From positions 42,183,811 through 42,247,810 of the forward strand of contig NC_087066.1 in the NCBI RefSeq assembly GCF_963678635.1: a stretch of DNA of 64,000 nucleotides, given 5' to 3'. The position numbers were made by a program, and so were the translations under genes. Shown piece by piece: positions 12,401 to 23,399 of this stretch (its first letter is position 1; the number at the start of each line of letters is the position of its first letter). Source of the stretch: Symsagittifera roscoffensis. Taxonomy: Eukaryota > Xenacoelomorpha > Acoela > Convolutidae. The notes under the pieces were generated by a model. It saw only the letters and a program-made list of their open reading frames with translations, was not told where the DNA came from and searched no databases.

Positions 12401-12760
12401 ACCTCATTTCTCATGAAAGGAAGAGTAGGTCGTCCACTGGATGGCAACGAACCTCACTTCTCCCGAAAGGAAGAGTAGGTCGTCCACTGGGTGGCAACGA
12501 ACCTCACTTCTCCCAAAAGGAAGAGTAGGTCGTCCACTGGGTGGCAATGAACTTCACTTCTCCCGAAAGGATGAGTAGGTGACCACTGCGTGACATTGAA
12601 CCTCCTTTTTCCTGAAAGGAAGTGTAAGTCGTCCACTGGCTGGCAACGAACCTCACTTCTCCCGAAAGGAAGACTAGGTCGTCCACTGGGTGGCAACGAA
12701 CCTCACTTCTCCAGAAAAGAAGAGTAGGTCGTCCACTGGGTGGCAAGGAATCTCACTTTT

Positions 12761-12774
12761 AGTACTCGAGTACT
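12761..12774. repeat. perfect 14-bp palindrome at the end of satellite block 1
   Basis: AGTACTCGAGTACT equals its own reverse complement. It sits exactly between the last satellite unit, which is cut within CTCACTT, and the partial module that starts at 12784. It is not present at the other module boundaries, so it marks a private rearrangement junction. Confidence 0.85.
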
Positions 12775-12783
12775 TTGAACCTC

Positions 12784-13102
12784 GAGTACAATTTCAAGCA
12801 TGGTTTGTTCATCTCAACATGCAAAGAAGCTTCTTGCATCATCTGTATTTTATTTTTTAAACGACTTGGCATTGCAGCAAAGGAAACCCATTGCAACAGA
12901 ACGGTGGCCATCTCGATGTTCGAATATACGTACAGATCCGAGTAAACAGAAACTTCATCCAAAGTCAAACCAACTGCCACACTCGAACGGGATTGAGAAT
13001 AGCAACGTAGATTAGCAATGTTCCTATTCTCTAAAAACAACTAGATCAACAATCATCACAACCGATCAGAAATCTTAATTCGATCTCCCGAAACTATCGT
13101 GA
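12784..13102. repeat. 552-bp module, copy M1 (left 319 bp only)
   Basis: The sequence matches the left part of the modules at 32509, 34169, 42913, 43871, 44768 and 45976, from the segment after GAACCTC through to CGAAACTATCGTGA. It then breaks directly into the leader of retroelement copy B. The remaining 233 bp of the module are missing. It differs from the others at the start (GAGTACAATTTC against GAGTCCGATTTC) and at scattered positions, so it is one of the more divergent copies. Confidence 0.85.
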
Positions 13103-13716
13103 TTTTTTCAGTTTAAAAAAATATGTATTTGGTCTGAACTTTCAAATTCGGAAAAAAAATCAAAATTTTGTGGAAGAAGAGTATAATTAGTTTTTATCTG
13201 ATGCAGAAAATTTCTCTCTTTTAAAGTACAATGTTTCTTCTTAGCAGGAAAATGTGATATAAGGTCCTACTCTGTAAATTACTTGAATGAGAAAAAAAAA
13301 TAAGAATTCATTTAAAATTTTCACTAGTTAAATTGACTTTTAAGGCATACTAAGATGACTTTTAAATTTATTAGAATTGAAAATGCAACGTTACTGCTTT
13401 AACTTTGGTTCAAAACTATTGCGTCTACCAATCGGTTTCATGATAGTAAAAAAAACGAGATCAAACTTTTGTATTTAGGATACTACCAGCAGTAAATTTA
13501 ATTTTTTATTTACTGACATAATAGTATGAACAATTATCTTCAATAAACTCTCATGGCACTAAACCTAATAATTGTACAATAACGAATGATAAAAACAACA
13601 CTTGTCGTTTTCCATTAATCAGCTGTAAATTAAAAAAACATCTTTAAAAATCAGCTGAAAAAATTTATCTGAATATAAAAATATAAAATTAGTTAGTATA
13701 AATTATAAATTGTTGG

Positions 13717-13726
13717 TATATATAAA
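13717..13726 (+). promoter_or_regulatory. TATA-box candidate in the copy B leader
   Basis: TATATATAAA lies in the part of the leader that is strongly conserved with copy C (TATGTATAAA at 47614). A pyrimidine-flanked TTCATCACC about 30 bp downstream could be the transcription start area. This is a motif match in AT-rich DNA; the shared context raises its value a little. Confidence 0.4.
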
Positions 13727-13878
13727 TCATCTCTTCATGCCAGCTTCATCACCTAAAACATAACAGCGAATTTCAAAAACTAACAATCATCAAAACTAAA
13801 ACTTAACCTTAACCCTTTAATTTTAAACTATCAAGGTTTATCCTTGCTTTGACTTAAATTAACTTCATTTAAAATAAC

Positions 13879-13921
13879 AGATCATCAAGGCTTTCTAAAT
13901 TTCAGATCATCAAGGCTTTCT
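13879..13921 (+). repeat. 24-bp direct duplication private to the copy B leader
   Basis: CAGATCATCAAGGCTTTCT occurs at 13879 and again at 13903. Copy C has only one occurrence at the matching place (about 47776), so the duplication arose in copy B after the copies separated. Confidence 0.8.
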
Positions 13922-14574
13922 AGATCATCTAGACTATTTCTAAATTTCTAAATATCTAAATCTCGGATCAAACAGAACAATTTTGTTCTCCCCCTCCCAA
14001 TTTAATTAGTGCCTAACGACCTCAAACGTCGATTCACTACCCAACCTTATTAAAGACCCAGAATTAACAGAAGTTTTTCAAAAAACTAACCATTTTAATT
14101 AAGATAAACAGTGAAGAACTTCGGTTACTCATCCTTCACTTGATCCCCCTCCTCTTAGATGACCCAGGCTAAAAAACTTAAACTTAGTAAGTCAGAAAAA
14201 ATTATTAAACCTGAACCTTGTAGATCGATTTACTATTCTCCTACCCTTGATCACAAATCACAACCCCTAAGAAAGTTTAGATAGGTCTAATTTAGCTGAG
14301 AATTAGTCACGAGAAAGTAAAAATCATTCAAAGGAATCGATATACGCTTTTTTCTTCAACCCAACAGTACGACCCAGGTAAACCACAAAAAAATGTAAGA
14401 ACTAACAGTTTAAGACATTAGAATCACTAATCCAGATTTTGCACCCATCGTCCTAAACCTTATAACAAGAGACAATTTAGGAAACAAAAAAAAACAATTA
14501 TAATACACAATTGTTTAATTAACGACGACAAATACGACCTCGTAATCAAACCACACAGACAATCAGAAGGATAG

Positions 14575-14841
14575 ATAAGAACAAAAAGACAAACACTAAG
14601 AAAGAAAATAATTAACAAACAAAAACAAATTATTAGGAAAAGGTTTTCAAAACGAAGACATGCAGTCTCAGAATCAGAAACAACCGCAATACAAGAACTC
14701 TACAATTTAAAAGACTCAATAAACAAAAACCATCAAATTGACAATCAAATATATTTCACTGACTCAGACACCATGTCACCAGCATCAATAAAAGGGAAAC
14801 GTAGAATAAGAAATTGCTACACAAACAAACCAATACGTTAG
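14575..14841 (+). pseudogene. small basic ORF upstream of gag, copy B (start codon lost)
   Basis: These 89 codons align with the intact ORF of copy C and are open to the TAG at 14839-14841. The start codon is ATA at 14575 where copy C has ATG at 48453, so the protein cannot start at the usual place. The N-terminal half is Lys/Arg-rich and the C-terminal half contains the YFTDSDTMSPAS segment. Frame conservation in three copies suggests the ORF was functional in the parent element. The family is not recognised. Confidence 0.65.
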
Positions 14842-14905
14842 TACAATTGGAATCATTCAATAAGACACATTGAAAATTACACATTAACAGTCACACAACA
14901 CAAAA

Positions 14906-15236
14906 ATGATTCGAAATGAAGATAACCCAGAAAATTCAGTACTTCCATTCTTAATATCTCCATTAACTGAAGCTCGAGGACAGGTACAATTTAGCCAAAA
15001 CTTAATTGCTATTTTATTCGAAAAATGAGAAAGTCCGTGCACAAAAAATTTCCCGATGTTAAAATCAAAAGACAACTTCTTGACCACTATCTCAAAGGTA
15101 TATGTAGTCTCAAATTACAATATGGAATCTACACAATAGAAATCAAATCACCAAATGCATTTCATGACAGATATCTCATTCAAACTGATGACGTAGATAT
15201 TGAATTTTCAAAAGTTTATACACAATACATCAAAAG
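14906..15236 (+). pseudogene. gag: gag N-terminal fragment, copy B
   Basis: The ATG at 14906 corresponds to 221 in copy A and 48784 in copy C. After 40 codons the frame meets the TGA at 15026, exactly as in the other two copies. Because the following A-run is one base shorter than in A, the open continuation in B lies in another frame that starts at an ATG overlapping this stop (15025). The fragment ends at the junction with filler sequence at about 15236. A 27-nt extension into the filler keeps it open to 15264, but those codons are not gag. Confidence 0.75.
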
Positions 15237-18200
15237 CATACAACACCAAAACTCAATATCCTAAAGGAAGAGTAGGTCGTACACTGGGTGGCAATGAACC
15301 TCACTTCTCCCGAAAGGAAGAGTAGGTCGTCCACTGGGTGGCAATGAACCTCAATTCTCCCGAAAGGACGAGTAGGTGACCACTGGCTGGCAACGAACCT
15401 CACTTCTCCCGAAAGGAAGATTAGGTCGTCCACTGCGTGGCAACGAACCTCACTTCTCCCGAAAGGAAGAGACGGTCGTCCACTGGGTGGCAACCAACCT
15501 CACTTCTCCCAAAAGGAAGAGAAGGTCGTCCACTGGGTGGCAAGGAACCTCACTTCTCCAGAAAGGAAGAGTAGGCCGTCCACTGGGTGGCAACTAACCT
15601 CACTTCTCCCAAAAGGAAGAGTAGGTCGTCCACTGGGTGGCAATGATCCTCACTTCTCCCGAAAGGATGAGTAGGTGACCACTGCGTGACATTGATCCTT
15701 CATTTTCCTGAAAGGAAGTGTAGGTCGTCCACTGGCTGGCAACGAACCTCACTTCTCCCGAAAGGAAGACTAGGTCGTCCACTGCGTGGCAACGAACCTC
15801 ACTTCTCCCGAAAGGAAGAGACGGTCGTCCACTGGGTGGCAACCAACCTCACTTCTCCTGAAAGGAAGAGTAGGTCGTCCACTGGGTGGCAAGGAATCTC
15901 ACTTATCCAGAAAGGAAGAGTAGGTCGTTCACTGGGTGGCAACGAACCTCACTTCTACCAAAAGGAAGAGTAGGTCGTCCACTGGGTGGCAATGAACCTC
16001 ACTTCTCCCAAAAGGATGAGTAGGTGACCACTGCGTGACATTGAACCTCACTTTTCCTGAAAGGAAGTGTAGGTCGTCCACTGGCTGGCAACGAACCTCA
16101 CTTCTCCCGAAAGGAAGACTAGGTCGTCCACTGCGTGGCAACGAACCTCACTTCTCCGAAAGGAAGAGACGGTCGTCCACTGGGTGGCAACCAACCTCAC
16201 TTCTCCCGAAAGGAAGAGTAGGTCGTCCATTGGGTGGCAAGGAACTTCACTTCTCCAGAAAGGAAGAGTGGGTCGTCCACTGGGTGGCAACGAACCTCAC
16301 TTCTCCCAAAAGGAAGAGTAGGTCGTCCACTGGGTGGCAATGAACTTCACTTCTCCCGAAAGGATGAGTAGGTGACCACTGCGTGACATTGAACCTCCTT
16401 TTTCCTGAAAGGAAGTGTAAGTCGTCCACTGGCTGGCAACGAACCTCACTTCTCCCGAAAGGAAGACTAGGTCGTCCACTGCGTGGCAACGAACCTCACT
16501 TCTCCCGAAAGGAAGAGACGGTTGTCCACTGGGTGGCAACCAACCTCACTTCTCCCGAAAGGAAGAGTAGGTCGTCCACTGGGTGGCAAGGGATCTCACT
16601 TATCCAGAAAGGCAGAGTAGGTCGTCCACTGGGTGGCAACGAACCTCACTTCTACCAAAAGGAAGAGTAGGTCGTCCACTGGGTGGCAATGAACCTCACT
16701 ACTCCCGAAAGGATGAGAAGGTGTCCACTGCGTGACATTGAACCTCACTTCTCTCGAAAGGAAGAGACGGTCGTCCACTGGGTGGCAACGAACCTCACTT
16801 CTCTCGAAAGGAAGAGACGGTCGTCCACTGAGTGGCAACCAATCTCACTTCTCCCAAAAGGAAGAGTAGGTCGTTCACTGGGTGACAAGGAACCCCACTT
16901 CTCCAGAAAGGAAGAGTAGGTCGTCCACTGGCTGGCGACGAACCTCACTTCTCCCGAAAGGAAGACTAGGTCGTCCACTGGGTGGCAACGAACCTCACTT
17001 CTCTCGAAAGGAAGAGACGGTCGTCCACTGAGTGGCAACCAATCTCACTTCTCCCAAAAGGAAGAGTAGGTCGTTCACTGGGTGACAAGGAACCCCACTT
17101 CTCCAGAAAGGAAGACTAGGTCGTCCACTGGGTGGCAACGAACCTCACTTCTCCAGAAAAGAAGAGTAGGTCGTCCACTGAGTTTGAACGAACCTCATTT
17201 CTCATGAAAGGAAGAGTAGGTCGTCCACTGGGTGGCATCGAACCTCACTTCTCCCGAAAGGAAGAGGCGGTCGTCCACTGGGTGGCAATGAACCTCACTA
17301 CTCCCGAAAGGATGAGTAGGTGTCCACTGCGTGACATTGAACCTCACTTCTCCCGAAAGGAAGTGTAGGTCGTCCACTGGCTGGCGACGAACCTCACTTC
17401 TCCCGAAAAGAAGACTAGGTCGTCCACTGGGTGGCAAGGAACCTCACTTCTCCCAAAAGGAAGTGTAGGTCGGCCACTGGCTGGCGACGAACCTCACTTC
17501 TCCCGAAAAGAAGACTAGGTCGTCCACTGGGTGGCAAGGAACCTCACTTCTCCAGAAAGGAAGAGTAGATCAGCCACTGCGTGGCAACGAACCTCACTTC
17601 TCCCAAAAGGAAGACTAGGTCGTCCACTGGGTGGCAAGGAACCTCACTTCTCCCAAAAGGAAGTGTAGGTCGGCCACTGGCTGGCGACGAACTTCACTTC
17701 TCCCGAAAAGAAGACTAGGTCGTCCACTGGGTGGCAAGGAACCTCACTTCTCCCAAAAGGAAGTGTAGGTCGGCCACTGGCTGGCGACGAACCTCACTTC
17801 TCCCGAAAAGAAGACTAGGTCGTCCACTGGGTGGCAAGGAACCTCACTTCTCCAGAAAGGAAGAGTAGATCAGCCACTGCGTGGCAACGAACCTCACTTC
17901 TCCCAAAAGGAAGACTAGGCCGTCCACTGGGTGGCAAGGAACCTCACTTCTCCAGAAAGGAAGAGTAGATCGTCCACTGCGTGGCAACGAACCTCACTTC
18001 TCCCAAAAGGAAGTGTAGGTCGGCCACTGGCTGGCGACGAACCTCACTTCTCCCGAAAAGAAGACTAGGTCGTCCACTGGGTGGCAAGGAACCTCACTTC
18101 TCCAGAAAGGAAGAGTAGATCAGCCACTGCGTGGCAACGAACCTCACTTCTCCCAAAAGGAAGACTAGGTCGTCCACTGGGTGGCAATTAACCTCACTTC

Positions 18201-18539
18201 TCCAGAAAGGAAGATTAGGTCGTCCACTGGGTGGCAACAAACCTCACTTCTCCCAAAAGGAAGAGTAGGTCGTCCACTGGGTGGCAATGAACCTCACTAC
18301 TCCCGAAAGGATGAGTAGGTGTGCACTGCGTGACATTGAACCTCACTTCTCCCGAAAGGAAGTGTAGATCGTCCACTGGCTGGCGACGAACCTCACTTCT
18401 CCCGAAAGGAAGACTAGGTCGTCCACTGGGTGGCAAGGAACCTCACTTCTCCAGAAAGGAAGAGTAGATCGTCCACTGCGTGGCAACGAACCTCACTTCT
18501 CCCAAAAGGAAGAGTAGGTCGTCCACTGGGTGGCAATGA

Positions 18540-20230
18540 ACCTCACTTCTCCAGAAAGGAAGAGTAGATCAGCCACTGCGTGGCAACGAACCTCACTTCT
18601 CCCAAAAGGAAGACTAGGTCGTCCACTGGGTGGCAATTAACCTCACTTCTCCAGAAAGGAAGAGTAGGTCGTCCACTGGGTGGCAACAAACCTCACTTCT
18701 CCCAAAAGGAAGAGTAGGTCGTCCACTGGGTGGCAATGAACCTCACTACTCCCGAAAGGATGAGTAGGTGTGCACTGCGTGACATTGAACCTCACTTCTC
18801 CCGAAAGGAAGTGTAGATCGTCCACTGGCTGGCGACGAACCTCACTTCTCCCGAAAGGAAGACTAGGTCGTCCACTGGGTGGCAAGGAACCTCACTTCTC
18901 CTGAAAGGAAGAGTAGGTCGTCCACTGGGTGGCAATGAACTTCACTTCTCCCGAAAGGATGAGTAGGTGACCACTGCGTGACATTGAACCTCCTTTTTCC
19001 TGAAAGGAAGTGTAGGTCGTCCACTGGCTGGCAACGAACCTCACTTCTCCCGAAAGGAAGACTAGGTCGTCCACTACGTGGCAACGAACCTCACTTCTCC
19101 CGAAAGGAAGTGTAGGTCGTCCACTGGCTGGCAACGAACCTCACTTCTCCCGAAAAGAAGACTAGGTCGTCCACTGGGTGGCAAGGAACCTCACTTCTCC
19201 AGAAAGGAAGAGTAGATCAGCCACTGCGTGGCAACGAACCTCACTTCTCCCAAAAGGAAGACTAGGTCGTCCACTGGGTGGCAATTAACCTCACTTCTCC
19301 AGAAAGGAAGAGTAGGTCGTCCACTGGGTGGCAACAAACCTCACTTCTCCCAAAAGGAAGAGTAGGTCGTCCACTGGGTGGCAATGAACCTCACTACTCC
19401 CGAAAGGATGAGTAGGTGTGCACTGCGTGACATTGAACCTCACTTCTCCCGAAAGGAAGTGTAGGTCGTCCACTGGCTGGCGACGAACCTCACTTCTCCC
19501 GAAAGGAAGACTAGGTCGTCCACTGGGTGGCAAGGAATCTCACTTCTCCAGAAAGGAAGAGTAGGTCGTCCACTGGGTGGCAATGAACTTCACTTCTCCC
19601 GAAAGGATGAGTAGGTGACCACTGCGTGACATTGAACCTCCTTTTTCCTGAAAGGAAGTGTAGGTCGTCCACTGGCTGGCAACGAACCTCACTTCTCCCG
19701 AAAGGAAGACTAGGTCGTCCACTACGTGGCAACGAACCTCACTTCTCCCGAAAGGAAGTGTAGGTCGTCCACTGGCTGGCAACGAACCTCACTTCTCCCG
19801 AAAAGAAGACTAGGTCGTCCACTGGGTGGCAAGGAACCTCACTTCTCCAGAAAGGAAGAGTAGATCAGCCACTGCGTGGCAACGAACCTCACTTCTCCCA
19901 AAAGGAAGACTAGGTCGTCCACTGGGTGGCAATTAACCTCACTTCTCCAGAAAGGAAGAGTAGGTCGTCCACTGGGTGGCAACAAACCTCACTTCTCCCA
20001 AAAGGAAGAGTAGGTCGTCCACTGGGTGGCAATGAACCTCACTACTCCCGAAAGGATGAGTAGGTGTGCACTGCGTGACATTGAACCTCACTTCTCCCGA
20101 AAGGAAGTGTAGGTCGTCCACTGGCTGGCGACGAACCTCACTTCTCCCGAAAGGAAGACTAGGTCGTCCACTGGGTGGCAAGGAACCTCACTTCTCCAGA
20201 AAGGAAGAGTAGATCGTCCACTGCGTGGCA
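18540..20230. repeat. 648-bp higher-order repeat, about three copies
   Basis: The variant pattern around 18643-18885 recurs at 19291 and 19939, a spacing of 648 bp each time (13 units less 2 bp). The adjacent patterns at 18892 and 19540 recur at the same offset. The left neighbour at 18215 shows a shorter spacing of 428 bp, so the amplification unit changed at its edge. Confidence 0.85.
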
Positions 20231-23200
20231 ACGAACCTCACTTCTCCCAAAAGGAAGAGTAGGTCGTCCACTGGGTGGCAATGAACCTCACTACTCCCGA
20301 AAGGAAGAGTAGGTCGTCCACTGGGTGGCAATGAACTTCACTTCTCCCGAAAGGATGAGTAGGTGACCACTGCGTGACATTGAACCTCCTTTTTCCTGAA
20401 AGGAAGTGTAGGTCGTCCACTGGCTGGCAACGAACCTCACTTCTCCCGAAAGGAAGACTAGGTCGTCCACTACGTGGCAACGAACCTCACTTCTCCCGAA
20501 AGGAAGAGACGGTCGTCCACTGGGTGGCAACGAACCTCACTTATCCAGAAAGGAAGAGTAGGTCGTTCACTGGGTGGCAACGAACCTCACTTCTACCAAA
20601 AGGAAGAGTAGGTCGTCCACTGGGTGGCAATGAACTTCACTTCTCCCGAAAGGATGAGTAGGTGTCCACTGCGTGACATTGAACCTCACTTCTCCCGAAA
20701 GGAAGTGTAGCTCGTCCACTGGCTGGCGACGAACCTCACTTCTCCCGAAAGGAAGAGACGGTCGTCGACTGGGTGGCAACCAACCTCACTTCTCCCGAAA
20801 GGAAGAGTAGGTCGTCCACTCGGTGGCAAGGAACCTCACTTCTCCCGAAAGGAAGAGACGGTCGTCCACTGGGTGGCAACGAACCTCACTTATCCAGAAA
20901 GGAAGATTAGGTCATTCACTGGGTGGCAATGAACCTCACTTCTCCCGAAAGGATGAGTAGGTGACCACTGCGTGACATTGAACCTCACTTTTCCTGAAAA
21001 GAAGTGTAGGTCGTCCACTGGCTGGCAACGAACCTCACTTCTCCCGAAAGGAAGACTAGGTCGTCCACTGTGTGGCAACGAACATCACTTCTCCCGAAAG
21101 GAAGAGACGGTCGTCCACTGGGTGGCAACCAACCTCACTTCTCCCGAAAGGAAGAGTAGGTCCTCCACTGGGTGGCAAGGAACTTCACTTCTCCAGAAAG
21201 GAAGAGTAGGTCGTCCACTGGGTGGCAACGAACCTCACTTCTCCCAAAAGGAAGAGTAGGTCGTCCACTGGGTGGCAATGAACTTCACTTCTCCCGAAAG
21301 GATGAGTTGGTGACCACTGCGTGACATTGAACCTCCTTTTTCCTGAAAGGAAGTGTAGGTCGTCCACTGGCTAGCAACGAACCTCACTTCTCCCGAAAGG
21401 AAGACTAGGTCGTCCACTGCGTGGCAACAAACCTCACTTCTCCCGAAAGGATGAGTAGGTGTCCACTGCGTGACATTGAACCTCATTTCCCCGAAAGGAA
21501 GTGTAGGTCGTTCAATGGCTGGCGACGAAACTCACTTCTCCCGAAAGGCAGACTAGGTCGTCCACTGGGTGGCAAGGAACCTCGCTTCTCCAGAAGAGAA
21601 GAGTAGATCGTCCACTGCGTAGCAACGAACCTCACTTCTCCCAAAAGGAAGAGTAGGTCGTCCACTGGGTGGCAATGAACCTCACTACTCCCGAAAGGAT
21701 GAGTAGGTATCCACTGCGTGACATTGAGCCTCACGTCTCCCGAAAGGAAGTGTAGGTCGTCCACTGGCTGGCGACCAACCTCACTTCTCCCAAAAGGAAG
21801 CGTAGGTCGTCCACTGGGTGGCAAGGAACCTCACTTCTCCAGAAATGAAGAGTAGGTCGTCCACTGGCTGGCAACGAACCTCACTTCTCCCGAAAGGAAG
21901 ACTAGGTCGTCCACTGGGTGGCAACGAAACTCACTTCTCCCGAAAGGAAGAGACGGTCGTCTACTGGGTGGCAACCAACCTCACTTCTCCCGAAAGGAAG
22001 AGTAGGTCGTCCACTCGGTGGCAAGGAACCTCTTTTCTCCAAAAAGGAAGAGTAGGTCGTCCACTGGGTGGCAATGAACCTCACTTCTCCCGAAAGGAAG
22101 AGACGGTCGTCCACTGGGTGGCAACGAACCTCGCTTCTACCAAAAGGAAGAGTAGGTCGTCCACTGGCTGGCAACGAACCTCATTTCTCCCGAAAGGAAG
22201 ACTAGGTCGTCCACTGCGTGGCAACGAACCTCACTTCTCCCGAAAGGAAGAGACGGTCGTCCACTGGGTGGCAACCAACCTCACTTCTCCCGAAAGGAAG
22301 AGACATTAGTCCACTGGGTGGCAACCAACCTCACTTCTCCCGAAAGGAAGAGTAGGTCCTCCACTGGGTGGCAAGAAACTTCACTTCTCCAGAAAGGAAG
22401 AGTAGGTTGTCCACTGGGTGGCAACGAACCTCACTTCTCCCAAAAGGAAGAGTAGGTCGTCCACTGGGTGGCAATGAACTTCACTTCTCCCGAAAGGATG
22501 AGTAGGTGACCACTGCGTGACATTGAACCTCCTTTTTCCTGAAAGGAAGTGTAGGTCGTCCACTGGCTGGCAACGAACCTCACTTCTCCCGAAAGGAAGA
22601 CTAGGTCGTCCACTGCGTGGAAACGAACCTCACTTCTCCCGAAAGGAAGAGACGGTTGTCCACTGGGTGGCAAGGAATCTCACTTATCCAGAAAGGAAGA
22701 GTAGGTCGTCCACTGGGTGGCAACGAACCTCACTTCTACCAAAAGGAAGAGTAGGTCGTCCACTGGGTGGCAATGAACATCACTTCTCCCGAAAGGATGA
22801 GTAGGTGACCACTGCGTGACATTGAACCTCCTTTTTCCTGAAAGGAAGTGTAGGTCGTCCACTGGCTGGCAACGAACCTCACTTCTCCCGAAAGGAAGAC
22901 TAGGTCGTCCACTGCGTGGAAACGAACCTCACTTCTCCCGAATGGAAGAGACGGTTGTCCACTGGGTGGCAAGGAATCTCACTTATCCAGAAAGGAAGAG
23001 TAGGTCGTCCACTGGGTGGCAACGAACCTCACTTCTCCCGAAAGGAAGAGTAGGTCGTCCACTGGGTGGCAAGGAATCTCACTTATCCAGAAAGGAAGAG
23101 TAGGTCGTCCACTGGGTGGCAACGAACCTCACTTCTACCAAAAGGAAGAGTAGGTCGTCCACTGGGTGGCAATGAACATCACTTCTCCCGAAAGGATGAG

Positions 23201-23399
23201 TAGGTGTCCACTGCGTGACATTGAACCTCACTTCTCCCGAAAGGAAGTGTAGGTCGTCCACTGGGTGGCAACGAACCTCACTTCTCCCGAAAGGAAGAGT
23301 AGGTCGTCCACTGGGTGGCAAGGAATCTCACTTATCCAGAAAGGAAGAGTAGGTCGTCCACTGGGTGGCAACGAACCTCACTTCTACCAAAAGGAAGAG

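Larger units (their letters stand above)
8758..12760. repeat. 50-bp satellite, block 1
   Basis: This is a tandem array of a 50-bp unit containing the blocks CTTCTCCCGAAAGGAAG and CCACTGGGTGG separated by AGTAGGTCGT and CAACGAACCT. The consensus is 56% G+C with three CpG dinucleotides, against an AT-rich background. Recurrent unit variants include GAGACGG and GACTAGG in place of GAGTAGG, and a 49-bp form with GGATGAGTAGGTGTCC and GCGTGACATT. About 80 units fit in this block. The left edge near 8758 is abrupt. The right edge ends in a palindrome and a partial module copy. Confidence 0.95.
13103..14574 (+). other. 5' noncoding leader of copy B, possible LTR plus untranslated region
   Basis: This AT-rich region of about 1.47 kb matches 46979-48452 before copy C almost throughout, with small indels. 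It contains a TATA-like element and lies directly upstream of the small ORF, as an LTR plus leader would. I cannot find a matching sequence downstream of env in copy C, so LTR status is unproven. I do not recognise a primer-binding site. Confidence 0.55.
13103..15236 (+). mobile_element. Ty3/gypsy-like retroelement copy B, 5' fragment inside the satellite
   Basis: This copy contains the leader, the small basic ORF and the first 110 codons of gag, collinear with copy C from 46979. It lies between a truncated module and satellite block 2. The similarity to copy A ends at about 15236; a 26-nt stretch of unrelated sequence follows and the satellite restarts at 15263. It is therefore truncated on the right by the satellite junction and is not a clean insertion with its own two ends. 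Confidence 0.85.

Noticed and set aside
8758-12760. CRISPR-like array (short repeat, regular spacing)
   Set aside because: Repeats follow each other without unique spacers; the unit is a contiguous 50-bp satellite, and the setting is eukaryotic.
21818-22309. 163-codon plus-strand open frame in the satellite as a gene
   Set aside because: It is the satellite read in all three phases; it is open only because the unit has few stops. No start context, no non-repetitive sequence.
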